64,000 nt of DNA from assembly GCA_026075535.2 (NCBI GenBank), contig AP026540.1:13330001-13394000 (forward strand), in the 5' to 3' direction. This stretch comes from Tricholoma matsutake (Eukaryota > Basidiomycota > Agaricomycetes > Agaricales > Tricholomataceae). Numbering within the stretch: position 1 is the first letter of the stretch; every line of letters starts with the position of its first letter. The notes below the pieces were generated by a model. That model did no database searches. It was not told the DNA's origin and saw only the letters and a program-made list of their open reading frames with translations. This document shows, piece after piece, positions 34,391-45,589 of this stretch. Both the position numbers and the translations under genes were made by a program.

Positions 34391-34870
34391 TCATATTTCA
34401 CACATCTCTGACTTCCTGTGACATACTACCTGATGTCTAATGAAGACTGCTCCTTTTCCTACTATATGAGTAGTACCTGTGGCTGTTTGAACCGTGGTAG
34501 AGTCCTTTCTCAGTAAAGGCTCATAAGAAGCAAAATCTTTCTTTTCACCAGTGAAGTGCTTTGATGCACCTGAATCCATGATCCAGTTGGCACCTTTCTT
34601 ACAATTTCTGTTTGCACACATAACACATATATTAAGATCTAAATAGTTCCATGATACATTTAATAGTGGTAAGATTTCACATGAAAAGTTTGCTGTATTC
34701 ATTGGAATATTAATCTTTGTGCTTGCAGCAGGGAAAAGGACTGACCTGTCATCATATCCACCTGTTTCAAGCAGTTCATCGACAAGCATCTCATTGATGG
34801 CCTTCCACACTTCTTCATCAGAAACTGGAGGCTCTGATCTGAGGGAGACAGTATCATCTTTGACCTCCAC
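34391..34870 (-). pseudogene. Copia protease
   Basis: WIMDSGASKHFTGEKKDFAS is the copia aspartic protease signature, followed by TATGTTHIVGKGAVFI. Upstream an acidic region SEPPVSDEEVWKAINEML lies between gag and protease. The frame ends at 34391. Confidence 0.88.
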
Positions 34871-34987
34871 GATCCTAGGTTCTTCCAGTTTGATCCTCCT
34901 TCTCTTACCTTCTCACACCATCAGGTGCTCTTCCAGTGGTCGCAGATTTTTTGCACTGCATGGAAGTTGCATTTGCTTGAGGGTGTC

Positions 34988-35848
34988 TCAAGCTTGCTGA
35001 TATTCAGCGTAAACTGAACAAGAGGTAGAGGCCACGCCAGTATATGCCTGTGCAGGCAGTTGGTGGCGAGGGTCCCTTGTGGGAGTGTGGTCACGCTGTT
35101 TGATGCACTGAATGAGTGGCATTGGCAGTATGATGGTGCCATTACCATTTATGGTGGTAAAGGCACTGGAGGTAGGGTGGGTATGCTTCTCTTTGGGCTT
35201 ATCCTCCTTAGTCTTTTTGTTCCTGCATTGTCCACACTTTCGGGATGACTCTCCATTGTTGTCTTGCCCTTCTTTGGGCTGCCATTTGGGGTTTTTGTGC
35301 TTGACAGCAGAAAGCTTACTGGCCTGAGGCAGGCCGGTGGGCTTTCCAACTGCCATGTGCCTAGAGGCTTCAGTGACAATGTAGTCCTTGACATGTTTGA
35401 TTGTCAAGGCACTAGTAGCAGTCATGTTAAGGACCATGGTGGATAATGAATCATATTCATGCAGCATTGCAGCAAGTAGGATCATCACCTGTACTAGTTC
35501 AGGGATGGCAATGTTGGGAGCCATGAGGCACTTGAACTTGTCAGCCATTTTAGCAATCTCTGGTGCTGGGTTTGCAGCTGGCATTTTGATCGCTATTGCA
35601 GACCTAAAGTCTGCAAAGACTTGGGAGGGGCCATCAACACCATAATTGGTGTGAATGAGGTCCCACACCTCCTGAGCAGTGTCCTTGGTGTTGGCATGCT
35701 GCCAAATGGAGGGGGCCAGGCAGAGCACTAGGCTACCAATTGCCTAGTTGTTTTTGTTGCTCCAGGTCTGGAGCTTGGCAGTAGCATCCACTACAAGAGT
35801 AGCATTTGTCGCTGTCAAAGGAGGCGCCAGAGGTGGTTTGACTTCCAC
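34988..35848 (-). pseudogene. Copia gag, main part
   Basis: From the LTR junction at 35848 the frame reads VEVKPPLAPPLTATNATLVV, LQTWSNKNN, a TAG stop (CAG to TAG), AIGSLVLCLAPSIWQHANTK, DTAQEVWDLIHTNYG, FKCLMAPNIAIPELVQVMIL and LLAAMLHEYDSLSTMVLNMT. A Lys-rich end holds CGQCRNKK...H, a degenerate zinc knuckle. Its 5' end is 37153-37034 beyond the inserted LTR. Confidence 0.85.
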
Positions 35849-37029
35849 TGATAGGTTGTCTCCTCGGCTTAAGGGCCAATTCACCATTTCAACCATATTC
35901 TAATCACATCAGCTAACTCCTACGATGTCCCAGATGCAGTGTGATGCAGTCTATTGATTGTGATATCATATTGACTGCATCAAAACATCACCAGCAACAT
36001 CAATCATACCAAGAGCCCACATCGCACAACTTTAGGACTACCCCGAAAGCTCCTAAGATCCCTCTAAATGACTATCAAACATCTCCGATCAACTTTGAAC
36101 AGCCACGACCGCAATCGAACATCGTCAACCATTGTCGAGCATTATCGATTGATATCAAGAGACTACAAGCAACATCAGGCGCCGCCTTCATTATCTAAAT
36201 GGTGGAAGACCATGCGCTAGAACATATTCCAACTCGTGCTCAAACCTGCTGATCATAGGTCAGCCTCGTTTCAAGTCCCTATCACGTACAGAACCCACTG
36301 GATGGATTATTGCAAGACTTAGCATGGTTTATACACAAAGGACAGTCTCTTTTTAGTTCTTTCCCTTTATTACTCCTTCATCATATGATACATCTCTTTC
36401 TTCTTTGGATTCCAGTCTCTTTTTTGGCCTTGTGCCTTAACTCATATCTTTTGCCTCATGTTCTACACATGTTTCTCATTCCATTTTAGGAAGTTTCTTT
36501 AAAACATATAAAACTCTGTAGTATCTACTGGAAAATAAAAGAAATTGTCTTCACCTATTGTCTCATATTAAGTTCTAAGAATCAAATCTATCCTCTAAAA
36601 CAATCTAAACTTCTATGAGTTTTCTTGATCGACGAGAAAACTCTATGACCATCATTGTCATCGATCTTCCTACAATCCTCTGATCGTTAGCACTAGCAAC
36701 CCTTCCAATATGTCCTAGCCATCAGTTATAGCCTTCGTATCCTTTTGACCTATCGAAAGGTCCTCGGAACTCACACTTTGACCATCAGCAATAGAACTCG
36801 TTCACCGTCAATCTTGTTGGTCGTCCTCGATATTGATTGATACCCCATCTGACCTCGTCAAATACCTTCATCCCCTATAGCACTACCTTTGTGACTAGTA
36901 CCCACTAGTTATCTTTCTATAGGTTTGACTACAAACATTTGGAACGTCACACTCCATTCCTCTGACTCGTTGCAAATATCATTGATTGCCTCATCGGCTG
37001 TTTTGGTGGTTTTCCCAGGTTGAGTATCA
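35849..37029 (+). repeat. Solo LTR of family B, inserted in copia gag
   Basis: 1181 bp, TGATAGGTTGTCTCC...GGTTGAGTATCA. The 4-bp flanks are CCAC (35845-35848) and TCAC (37030-37033), a target duplication with one change. Removing the LTR and one flank rejoins the copia gag frame (IGAV to EVKPPLAP), which supports the boundaries. No internal B sequence remains, so it arose by LTR-LTR recombination. Confidence 0.92.
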
Positions 37030-37033
37030 TCAC

Positions 37034-37153
37034 CGCCCCAATAGTTATCTGCCATAGGCCTTGAGACCTGAGCCACGCCTTCATTGAGTCGGCCCATTGA
37101 ATGTAATTTGATCCATCAAAAGTTTGTATGAGTTTCTCAAGAGTTGAAGACAT
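37034..37153 (-). pseudogene. Copia gag, N-terminus
   Basis: MSSTLEKLIQTFDGSNYIQW, then MKAWLRSQGLWQIT: the usual gag start of copia elements (a DUF4219-like opening with LxGxNYxxW). It begins 250 bp from the 5' LTR and is cut by the solo LTR. Confidence 0.88.
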
Positions 37154-37403
37154 GATCTTTGATGGCAGCTGGTAAAAGTGCTCAATCAGTCTTTTTACTC
37201 AATAAAACATGTTTTAACAATCTCAGGAAAAAGCACTCCTTCAGAGTGTGTAACCCTAGTCAACCTAGTTTTAAGTGCAGCTCACAGGGAGGGCAATGCA
37301 GCTCAGGAAGAGCACAAGGTTATAATTTGGAGACTATGATGTCAATGTTGTTCGCAGACAGTTAAGGCATGTTCACAATGTACCCAGCAGGGCCCATAAC
37401 CCA

Positions 37404-38492
37404 TTGGAGCAGACTATATATGCTGCACAGCAGAAGAGACAACAAGTTCCTTACAACCTACCTGGGGTTTAGTAAGACTTACAGCTAGGGTTAGCAGAGG
37501 TAAGAACACTGGTGTTTAAAGGTCCAGTCTGTAGGACCAAAAAAAAGACCAAAACTGAACTGAACTGGACCAATTAGGACCGGACCAGTGGTCTATTTAT
37601 GGACTGGTATTTTTCAGTCCAGTTGCTGGTCTTTTGTTTTGAAAAACATGGTAGGACCAATGAAAAACCAGTCCTTTATCTTAACGTATGTTGGACCTTA
37701 CTCCCACACATATTTACTTCATTTTCGGTCCCTGGATCATCAAAAACAGTCAAGAATTGGTTGAGATATGACCAAAAACATTTTTGTATGAGTATTTTGT
37801 TGTATCAGAACAACTTTGATTGTGTTGCTTATTACCTGAGCTATAATCTTTTTTTGGACAGCTATATGACATCATAAAAGTAACAACAACACACCTAATT
37901 ATCTTTACCATGTGATTTCATTCATATAACAGCCCAAATGAGTGTGACTACAAACTACAAATTACAAACTAAAAACTGCAACTTGAATGCATGTCCTTTT
38001 GGTTTTGGCCATATCTCAGTAAAATCTTGATGGAATTGCTTAAATGTTGGATCAGTCTACGGAGTATTACAATCTCTATCCATGAATATAATGTATCTGA
38101 GGTAATGGTCATATTTGTTGAGATACATATGGGTTATTTGGCACAATAAATTTTATGACAAAAGACTGGTCTGAACCAGTCTTTTTTTGGTCCATGGACC
38201 AATCCTAAAGGGTCTGGTTGCAGTCCTCCAATATCTGGGTCGGTCCTAGACTGGTTGCGGTTGCTGGTTGCCCTATTTGGAAGTCAAAAACTGGACTGGA
38301 CTGGACCTTTAAACACTAAAGAACACTGTGTTCCTAGTATGGTACAGGTTCTCCTTATATACATAAATATAAGGCAGTCACATGACTCAGGAATGTGTTT
38401 ACCACATGTATGCTCAGTAAGCGCAGTAACATGTGTATGCTGCATGTATTGCCTCATGTATACAGCATGCATCACAGGGATTAATTTCAACA
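37404..38492 (-). repeat. 5' LTR of the copia element, split by a MITE
   Basis: Left and right parts match the 3' LTR at 24659-24932. An 817-bp insert (MITE plus 8 bp) sits at the AAGAACAC site. Without it the LTR is about 272 bp. The inner edge reads CTCCAATGGGTTATGGGCCC on the minus strand; TGGGTTATGGGCCCTGC is the likely primer-binding site, tRNA not identified. Confidence 0.9.
37510..38318. mobile_element. Complete hAT MITE, family T
   Basis: 809 bp with termini TGGTGTTTAAAGGTCCAGTC and GACTGGACCTTTAAACACTA. The 8-bp flanks 37502-37509 and 38319-38326 are both AAGAACAC, and the intact target is seen in the other copia LTR at 24751-24758. No transposase inside. A conserved inner word is TTTTGGCCATATCTCAG; near both ends ACTGGTCTGAACCAGTC-like words repeat. 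Confidence 0.93.
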
Positions 38493-38739
38493 AGAGATAT
38501 ATCATGATTGTGTAATACCTAGGGACTACTGTGAATGGACCCGGGTCCATCCGGGTGAATATCCATGGATGATGTACTGAAGTCCATGGATATGGGTGGA
38601 TCCATGGATCATCCATGGGTATCCATATGAATACTACTATTTTTTATGCTCTCAAATGCTCTAATATATGTACCATGGTCTATTCAAATGTTTTTGCAAG
38701 GTCAATTACCTGCTGGAGTGCCTTGTTGGCAGTTGGCAC

Positions 38740-39122
38740 TAGTGTTGCCATGAGGGCCCATGTCTTCAAGTCAGACTTTTTTGATTGCTGTATATCTCTG
38801 TAAGTACATCATTGTAGAACATAAACTAATTGAAGTGGGGTACATATTTATCACTACTATTGACCAATCCAAAAATTACATAAATCGGATTACTACATCT
38901 TGAGTTATTGACCAACTAAAATTCTGACTTTTTGTATATAAAAAGTCAGAATTTTAGTCGGTCAATAACTCAAGATATAGTAATCCGATTTACATAATTT
39001 TTGGATTTGTTGATAGCAGCAATAAATATGTACCCTGTGTTAATTTGTTTACATCCTACGATGATGTGCTTGCAGAGATATACAGCAATCAAAAAGTCCG
39101 GCTTGAAGTCATGGCAACACTA
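38740..39122. mobile_element. Foldback hAT MITE, GTTGGCAC duplication
   Basis: Almost the whole 383 bp is one inverted repeat with centre near 38938 (for example AAAGTCAGAATTTTAGT on both arms). Termini are TAGTGTTGCCATG and CATGGCAACACTA. Both flanks (38732-38739, 39123-39130) are GTTGGCAC. Long perfect arms suggest a recent insertion or one able to give small RNAs if transcribed. Confidence 0.93.
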
Positions 39123-39263
39123 GTTGGCACACATGATGTTATCTATTATACTGAGTAAAGTTTGTACTTAAGACTGCTTCTTTTAATCAGAAAATGGTTT
39201 TACACCAATAAATATTACTTTGAAATACATCTGAAATACCATAGGAATTTGTACAATTACAAT

Positions 39264-39690
39264 TCAAGTTCTCCAAAACCTGGATTCCTCATCCATCTCT
39301 TCTACCTCATCTTCCAACTCAGTCTCATCAACTTCTTTCTGAGGTCCCACCTGCTCTTCACTTCCCATTTGCTTCTGAACAATCTTAATGGTTTCTGAAA
39401 GTCCTGGATAGAGTGGAGTTTTGGCCCAAGATCCAACTGCAACTTGAGCCTTGAAGGTCTGTGGGCTGGTGTTATGCTCAAGGTGATTGATCTCAAGCCT
39501 TCCAACTGCGAATGCACATTCAGCATCCACTGATGATGCTAAAAGAGTGTCTGAGTAGAAGCAAAAATAAGAATTATTACACTTACCTGGTGCTGAGCAA
39601 AAATCAAGCCCCATCTTTGCTAACTGAGGTTGCTGCTCAATGGCTTGATGCCAGTACTTCATGATTCCTCCAACCTCCTTGATAGTAGGT
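39264..39690 (-). pseudogene. hAT transposase C-terminus
   Basis: Two exons (39690-39587 and 39538-39264) with a GTAAGT donor and TTTTAG acceptor. They read KEVGGIMKYWHQAI, LAKMGLDFCSAP then after the splice ASSVDAECAFAVGRLEINHL and FKAQVAVGSWAKTPLYPGL. That is the hAT dimerisation domain, where the family has SSVDAERAFS-x-GRL. The last 40 residues are acidic. Upstream exons with the catalytic acids are missing; the region before is minisatellite. Confidence 0.8.
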
Positions 39691-40335
39691 CACATGACAG
39701 TCATTCTCAAACTCGGCATGAAAAGCAGGTCAGAATGGTGTATAACAACACTTTTCAAAAGTTTCCCTTCAACATACTTTAATATGACACTAAATATCCT
39801 GCCAGGATATCTTGATGATTCCATATTTCACACACCAATTGGATTTGATCATTCAATAAAAGTGTGAGAATGACAAAAATACAAGAGGTATATCTTGATG
39901 ATGCCTTAATGGCTTTACTTGATCATTCAAAGAGAGCAAGAATGTCAAGAAAAAGCATGTGAAACTCAGATTAAAATTGTATGTACCATCACTATGTTTT
40001 ATATACAGTGTCACATGACTATGCAAGGGTGATTTTCAAACTCAGCTGAAAATTGTGGTCAGAATGGTATATAACATCACTATGTTCCATATATGGTAGG
40101 TCACATGACTATGCAAGGGTGATTTTCAAACTTGGCTGAAAATTGCAGTCGGAATGGTATATAACATCACTATGTTCTATATGGTAGGTCACATGATCAG
40201 ATGGATATCATTTTCAAACTCAGCATAAAAATCTGGTCAGAATGGTATATAACATCACTATGTTCTACATATAGGTCACATCATACAGATGTCATTTTTG
40301 AACTCAGCACAAAAAGTTATAACATCACTATGTGA
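39685..40335. repeat. Minisatellite with about 80-bp units
   Basis: GGTCACATGACTATGCAAGGG, TTTTCAAACTCAGC and GTCAGAATGGTATATAACATCACTATG recur four to five times between 40005 and 40335, with an older unit at 39690-39760. Confidence 0.8.
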
Positions 40336-40339
40336 GGGA

Positions 40340-40589
40340 CTGAACTAAATTTAATCACTAAGTCACCTGCAAGCTAGGACTTTGCTCAGACTCTGCTCAG
40401 ATTTTGATCCGACTTTTGTCTTTACAACTCTGAAAAATTTTTTACTAGGACTCTGGGCAGAGTCCGAGGACTGTCCGCAGACTCCATGCAGACAGCTAGG
40501 ACTCTGCTCAGACTCTGGTAGGATTCTGCTCAGAGTCCGCAGATAGCTAGGAGTCCATGTGGAGTCTGTGCGGATTATGTGGGGGACAG
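40340..40589. mobile_element. KDZ-type terminal/subterminal repeat fragment
   Basis: Words such as GCTCAGACTCTG and TAGGACTCTG repeat in both orientations, like those at 13730-13860. The right end GGGGGACAGTAAAGTAC resembles the inverse of TTTACACTCCCCC. It interrupts the minus-strand frame of the host element. Confidence 0.55.
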
Positions 40590-40874
40590 TAAAGTACTGT
40601 CATTCCTTACCAAGACTATACTTGTGCTAGAGGGCCATTGTGTTGCATGACAATTCCGAGTTCTGTAGGGGGCTGGGGGCTTTACCCACTTAGAGCATAC
40701 ACAGCCACTATTGCAGTGGCCAGCTGGCTTTGGCTTGGTTTTTGTAGAATCAGGGCCCCACTTCTGGCCATTCCATTTCGACTGATGTTCATGGGTGAAA
40801 AAGGGGAGGGGGGTTACTAAAGGGACCTCGCAAGATCTGAAATGGATGAGAATCAAAATAGGCCACTTCAGCAA
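40575..40874 (-). pseudogene. Unknown Cys-containing fragment in the hAT element
   Basis: The frame holds KWNGQKWGPDSTKTKPKPAG and HCNSGCVCSKWVKPPAPYRT. It lies near the 5' end of the hAT element and might be its N-terminus, but I do not recognise a BED finger. It is cut by the repeat at 40589. Confidence 0.35.
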
Positions 40875-41103
40875 TTACCACACTAATAGATCAGATGAGA
40901 CATCCAGCCAGCTCAATCGACAATACCTCATCTCAATAAATTCAGAACTCGGAATTACTCATTTATTTAAATTTAATAGTAACCATCCATTCATCCATGG
41001 ATATCACCCATGAAATATCCATATCCATATCCATCCATCCATATGTCATATCCATGGATGGTCACCCGGATGATGGCCATCCATGGTAGTCCCTATTAAT
41101 ACC

Positions 41104-41330
41104 TCCCTCCAAGCAAAATCTTATCATAACAGAAGAATGAAAAGATGCGATCCTCTTGTCTACAATGTGTGATGCAAACAATGTGTATTATGTGTTCATT
41201 TACTGTGAACAAACAAGTGCAACTACTACAACATATATAAACCCCAGCAATTCGCATGGCCTCCCCCCTCGTAGTTAGCTTCTTATACATAATATGTACT
41301 TTAGTTTATTATTTTATAGGGTATATAATC
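41104..41330 (+). repeat. End of tandem array and LTR-like promoter sequence
   Basis: 41104-41155 is the last piece of the 24-kb array unit. From 41160 to 41330 the sequence has ACATATATAAACCCC and TTAGCTTCTTATACATA; a similar pattern (GGTATATAAACCCCCC ... ACTACTTACACATAC) is at 49800-49880. These look like promoter parts of LTRs of one unplaced family. Confidence 0.45.
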
Positions 41331-41525
41331 TAAGTGTAAAAAGACTGGTTACAACCGGTTACAACCGGTTTTATAATGGTTTTTGAATGTTTTCAAAACA
41401 AGTTAACTGTTAACTGAACTGTGGTTTTGGTTACTCACTTTTTCAGAAAAATGGACCGGACTGATGCATGGACCATGGTTTGGTCCAGTTTGGTCTATGG
41501 TCCTATGGACTGAACCTTGAAACAC
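41331..41525. mobile_element. hAT MITE family T fragment
   Basis: The right end GGACTGAACCTTGAAACACTA is diagnostic. The interior repeats GGTTACAACCGG and has the usual TGGTTTGGTCCAG. The left end is diverged. Confidence 0.6.
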
Positions 41526-42100
41526 TATTCTTCATCATCTTCCTCTTCTGTAAAGGGATTTTGAAGGTATTGATAGTTGGTACAAATTCCATGTGTCTGC
41601 CACTCTGGCCACTTGAGGGAGTTCCTAGTGTCCTTTAGGCTGGTAAGTTTGTCTCTGGCAATTATTGCATATATCTCTTCAATTGATAGGAAGGTTTCTT
41701 TATTATCTTCCTCTTCTGTAAAAGGATTTTGAAGGTATTGATAGTTGGTACAAATTCAGTTTAGTCCAGAACCTTGAACCCCTGAACCAAACCTGTGGTT
41801 CTGGTTCAGTCCAGTTCTGGTTCTCTCTTTCCTCAGTAGGTTCGGTTCCAGGTTCAGCACCTCTATGATTTATGTGGAACTCAGTTCAAACAGGTTCAAA
41901 CCAAGAACTGACACAAGGTTTTTGAAGCCAAAAATTGATGATTATTTTGTTCCAAGTTCAGTTCCCAAAAATGGAAATGCTGAAAAACCTAGTTGACTGA
42001 CCAGCAAATGACCAATACTGCCAATGATGATGCCAATGCCAATGCAACAACATCAGTGGCAACACAATGACAACAGAACAGGAAAAGATGCCAACAAGCT
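41526..42100. repeat. Dispersed repeats, no gene
   Basis: TCTTCCTCTTCTGTAAA-GGATTTTGAAGGTATTGATAG occurs twice (41537 and 41706). The middle part matches 23150-23286. 41755-41960 is a GGTTC/GAACC-rich MITE part similar to 44010-44155. Confidence 0.5.
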
Positions 42101-42600
42101 TAGGAAGCATTGCCTCCTGAGTTTGTTAGTAAGTCTTTTCTTCATTATTATTTATTTTTACTCCTAGTTTTCAAACAGAACAGGGCAAAACAAGAGATTG
42201 ACATTAACTGGGGCTACACTAAGCATGCACAGGAGAACAAGAACCAAGGAGGGATTGGCAAGCACCCACTGCCACTGCGAGCAACTGCTGGCAGGGTGGA
42301 AGGCAGGTACTAATGGATGACTACACTGCCCAGGGGATAAAAAAAGGATGAATGTCAGGGGCACAATAATGGCCATATCTGCAACCCACATCTGCCACTG
42401 TGAGCAGCACCCCATCCACTGCTGGCAAGTGACTGCTTGCGGGGTGGAAACAGGGAGAAACTGGAACAGGGATGATGAGAAGACAACAATGACAAGGAAA
42501 ACCAAAAAAAAGGCCTGAGAGAAATCAACATCTCTTGGGCTGTAGGCACTTTTTTCTTTTCTCATTTGATTGTTGTTAGGTGTAAGTCTGGCCCCACAGA
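42101..42600. other. Unknown region with two palindrome copies
   Basis: Plus frames around 42110-42313 show no domain. Imperfect palindrome copies lie at 42271-42299 (TGCGAGCAACTGCTGGCAGGGTGG) and 42394-42447 (split by a CACCCCATCCACTGCTGGC insert). Confidence 0.4.
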
Positions 42601-42609
42601 CTCATGACA

Positions 42610-43025
42610 TTATGACAAGTTAATTTACCTATGCCACTGTTACACACTTCCATGGTGCTGGCATACCACACACATTGCTGACACAACCACCCTTGCCACC
42701 GACACAGCCACCAGTGATAGCACAGCCACCTACAGCACATAAGCAACTCACCAACACCAGACATACCAATGTCTGTGTTACATTACCACACCACCATTAC
42801 ACACTTCCATGGCACTGGCACAGCCACACATATTGCCGACACAACCACCCTCACTGCTGGCACAGCCACCTATGGTGCATAAACAAAATCACCAACACCA
42901 GATATACCAATGTCTGTGTTACAGTGAGTTACAGCCACCCTATGCCACCAACACACTCCCATGGTGCTGACACAGCCACACACATTGCTGACACAATCAC
43001 CCTCACCACCAGTACAGCCACTGGC
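42610..43025. repeat. VNTR, about three 150-bp units
   Basis: ACACACTTCCATGG recurs at 42643, 42798 and 42951 (last copy ACACACTCCCATGG). Units also share ATTGCTGACACAACCACCC, CACCAACACCAGA and CCAATGTCTGTGTTAC. No coding sense is clear. Confidence 0.8.
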
Positions 43026-43410
43026 AAATACAACAACAACACACCAGCAACATGCATCCTGGCAATGGCACCATACATCCTTATTACCCTTCTATCCACA
43101 TCCAGCAGTGCCGACATTATCCTATTGATGTGGTACCTTCCTATTATGTGACTATGCCTGATGTGGCTTTCCCAAATCACACACTATGCTTGATGTGGCC
43201 TTTTACTTACATGGTCAATCTTTTTCTTATATATTACTTATTTTTTATTCCTTAACCTTCGTTCCTACTTCCATGAAACAAAGGTATAGTAACTTTCTAT
43301 TCTTTTAATTGTAGTAACTTATGGTTCCTACTTCCATGCAATGAAGATAATTTGATCCTGTCTTTTAGTAAACCTAAGTCTAGTGTAGGCTGCCAAACTC
43401 GGCATCCTTC

Positions 43411-43822
43411 CATTAGGGCAACACCCACTATCTGCTAGCTAAGACTGTGTGGGTTCTTGCTACAAGAATGGGGCAGGATCCATGCGCATGATGGGGGAAT
43501 TGATGGTTTTGATGTGATGGGTTATTAATAGAGTGGCTGGTTGAGAAAGGTGTTTCACACCACAAGTATAGGTGGAATACCTAAGAGAACACAACTGGGG
43601 TCCCCTAGGTGTGTATTTGGGGTTTATATACTATGTTACATATATTGTACATTGTTGCTACCAATGTGCACATAAATGTGCATACATATTGACACATGTG
43701 AAATGAAATTCTCATGCCCCATGCATGTAGTGTCATGTAGCATCATTCAGCATAATATAGTGTAATTTGACATGACAAAATGAAAATGAAAATTTATTAG
43801 GTAATGGGGCTGTTTCCTAACA
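43411..43822 (-). repeat. Solo LTR of family C
   Basis: The minus strand reads TGTTAGGAAACAGCCCC from 43822 and ends near CACCCAC...GCCCTAATG at 43411, like the LTRs of element C. The TATA-like TATATACTATG region is kept. Flanks CCTTC and ATTGT do not match, and the terminal TG on one side is mutated. It is clearly older than element C. Confidence 0.85.
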
Positions 43823-44009
43823 ATTGTCTTGTTACTAACAAAGGCACCACTGGCAGCCAATGACCCCCCAGTGCTGGATAGTCCCCTGTGCAGCTGACAG
43901 CCTCTCTTGCAATATGCAAGCTAGGGGAGCTTTTGTAACTTTCATTTTCTCTTTCTTAGCTTCCTCATGCATATATAATGTACTACAGGATTTATTTTGC
44001 TATGTAGGC

Positions 44010-44155
44010 TCTAAGGTTCAAACCCAGTTCAAACCAGAACCAAACCAAACCTGGTTCTGTCAGTTCTGGTTCATGGTTCTCCCCATCATCAGGTTCAGGT
44101 TCACAGTTCAGAGGAATGTCTCAGAGAACTGGGCTGAACTGAACTTTGGCATCCC
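44010..44155. mobile_element. MITE fragment with GGTTC/GAACC words
   Basis: The right end CTGAACTGAACTTTGGCATCCCTA has the form of a hAT terminus (TAGGGATGCC inward). The interior is a run of GGTTCAAACC, AACCTGGTTC words. The matching left end was not found, though 41755-41960 has similar words. Confidence 0.45.
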
Positions 44156-44344
44156 TAAATCCTCAGGGCTTCAGGCCAGGCCCAAACATAGTACTTTGGC
44201 AGTACACCCCCCTACATGTGGTTCAGGATTCCAGTTCTGCCAGCTTCTTGAATATTGACTTGGCTGCTGAAGCCAGAGCTGTAGGCTCCTCTGAATGGTT
44301 TCCAGAACTACAATGAAAATGTGTTCAGATTGCCTATACAATGA

Positions 44345-45420
44345 TTCTAGAGTACTTACCTGTCAATGAGATATACAGACCAATGCAGATTAACAGATCA
44401 CCACAGCAGTCAAAGCAGTCAAACAAGTGTGCACTTCTCTCTTTCTTCCCAGAGTAAAGAAAAGCTTGGTTTACAAAACCCTGGTATACTCTCACACTTA
44501 TGGGGTACATTACAATCCACATGTTTGCAGCACAGGTTGGTGGCAAAATCTATCACCAACAGACCTAGACTTCATCTACTTCCTCTTGGAACATTGTCAC
44601 TGCACATATCTAGTTGAAATCCAAGAAGAACTTGCTACAGAATGGGGTGTTTGCATGTCAATTGCCACTCTTCTCAGGACCCTCCAACACCTCCATTTCT
44701 CCCAAAAAGGCATCTCTGCATGTGCAATAGAGCAAAATGATCTACTTCATTCCATGTTCATGAACTGTATTGCAGCTGAAGCACCTGATCCTGAAATGCT
44801 CATGTTCATCGACAAAGTTGTGAGGAACAGGCAAACATCAGGGAGGAAGTGTGGTCTCTGATTGGGAAAAGATGTGTTCAAAGGTGGTGCTTGTTTGTGG
44901 CCAGCACTACTCAATACTGCCAATTATCACTCTCAACATCATAATTGCACATGATATTGTTGAAGGATTGGTCACCACCAGAGTGGCACCAGTGACTTAT
45001 GTTACTTTCTTGTGGGAGCTCATGGTATGTGATCACTACCCTCCAGTGCTAAGCATTATCCTCATATGTTCTAGGTCCCTCTTACTAATCCATACCCAGG
45101 GCATTGAAGTGTCCTGGTGCTTGACAACTGCAGTATCCACCATGCTGAGGAGATTTGCATTCTTATTGAAGAAGAACCTTGTAAGTAACCCAACTGATCT
45201 TTGGTTGCCCCCATCTTACATAGCATATTTCGAGTGCAAGTTATCTTCCTTCCTCCCTACTCCCCTGATCTGAACCCTATAGAACAAGCCTTCTCTGCTA
45301 TCAAAGCTTACCTACATCATCACTGGCAACATCTATATGTGTGTGCTATTGACTGAGCATCCCACATCATTACCCCTCAGAGTGCTTAAGGTATCTTCAA
45401 GGCATCCAGCTATGTAGTTT
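44345..45420 (+). pseudogene. Tc1/mariner-like DDE transposase, degenerate
   Basis: In order: TDLDFIYFLLEHCHCTYLVE, IQEELATEWGVCMSIATLLR, TLQHLHFSQKGISA (helix-turn-helix part), PDPEMLMFIDKVVRNRQTSG (first catalytic Asp in FIDE-like context), a SPEW-like GTPC segment in broken frames, LDNCSIHH-like remains around 45115 and, near 45255-45310, [20 protein letters not shown] in broken frame with the last Glu. Many stops and frame changes. The order and spacing fit the IS630/Tc1-mariner transposases of Agaricomycetes. Confidence 0.75.
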
Positions 45421-45589
45421 AGCAATCATCTTAGTGTCAAAGCATGTTGTTAATTACTGATATGACCATTATGATTGTGAAGTACTATATGGCTCCTTGA
45501 ATGGAGTAGAATATGGACACAAAGAACATACTTATATGAAGCTGGGTATAGTGAACTAATGTGGATAACATGGATGAATTAGAAGGGAT
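45421..45589. other. No gene seen
   Basis: Short AT-rich spacer following the transposase. Confidence 0.35.

Larger units (their letters stand above)
24659..38492 (-). mobile_element. Ty1/copia retrotransposon with nested insertions
   Basis: The element is bounded by two LTRs with outer ends TGTTGGAG and TTTCAACA and flanked by AGAGA at 24654-24658 and 38493-38497, a perfect 5-bp target duplication. On the minus strand the order is gag, protease, integrase, RT, RNase H, the copia order. Without the three nested insertions (C element 6.15 kb, solo LTR B 1.18 kb, MITE 0.8 kb) it would be about 5.7 kb. A purine tract (minus TTTGAGGGGGG) at 24933-24942 abuts the 3' LTR. It carries several stops, so it is inactive. 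Confidence 0.92.
38520..41095 (-). mobile_element. hAT element with TAGGGACTAC ends and partial transposase
   Basis: Ends are TAGGGACTAC and GTAGTCCCTA, each followed inward by many ATCCATGG words. Flanks are GTAATACC (38512-38519) and TTAATACC (41096-41103), an 8-bp duplication with one change. 2576 bp. It carries the C-terminal part of a hAT transposase on the minus strand, a nested foldback MITE, a minisatellite and a KDZ-type repeat. It inserted in the tandem array already split by the copia element. Confidence 0.85.
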
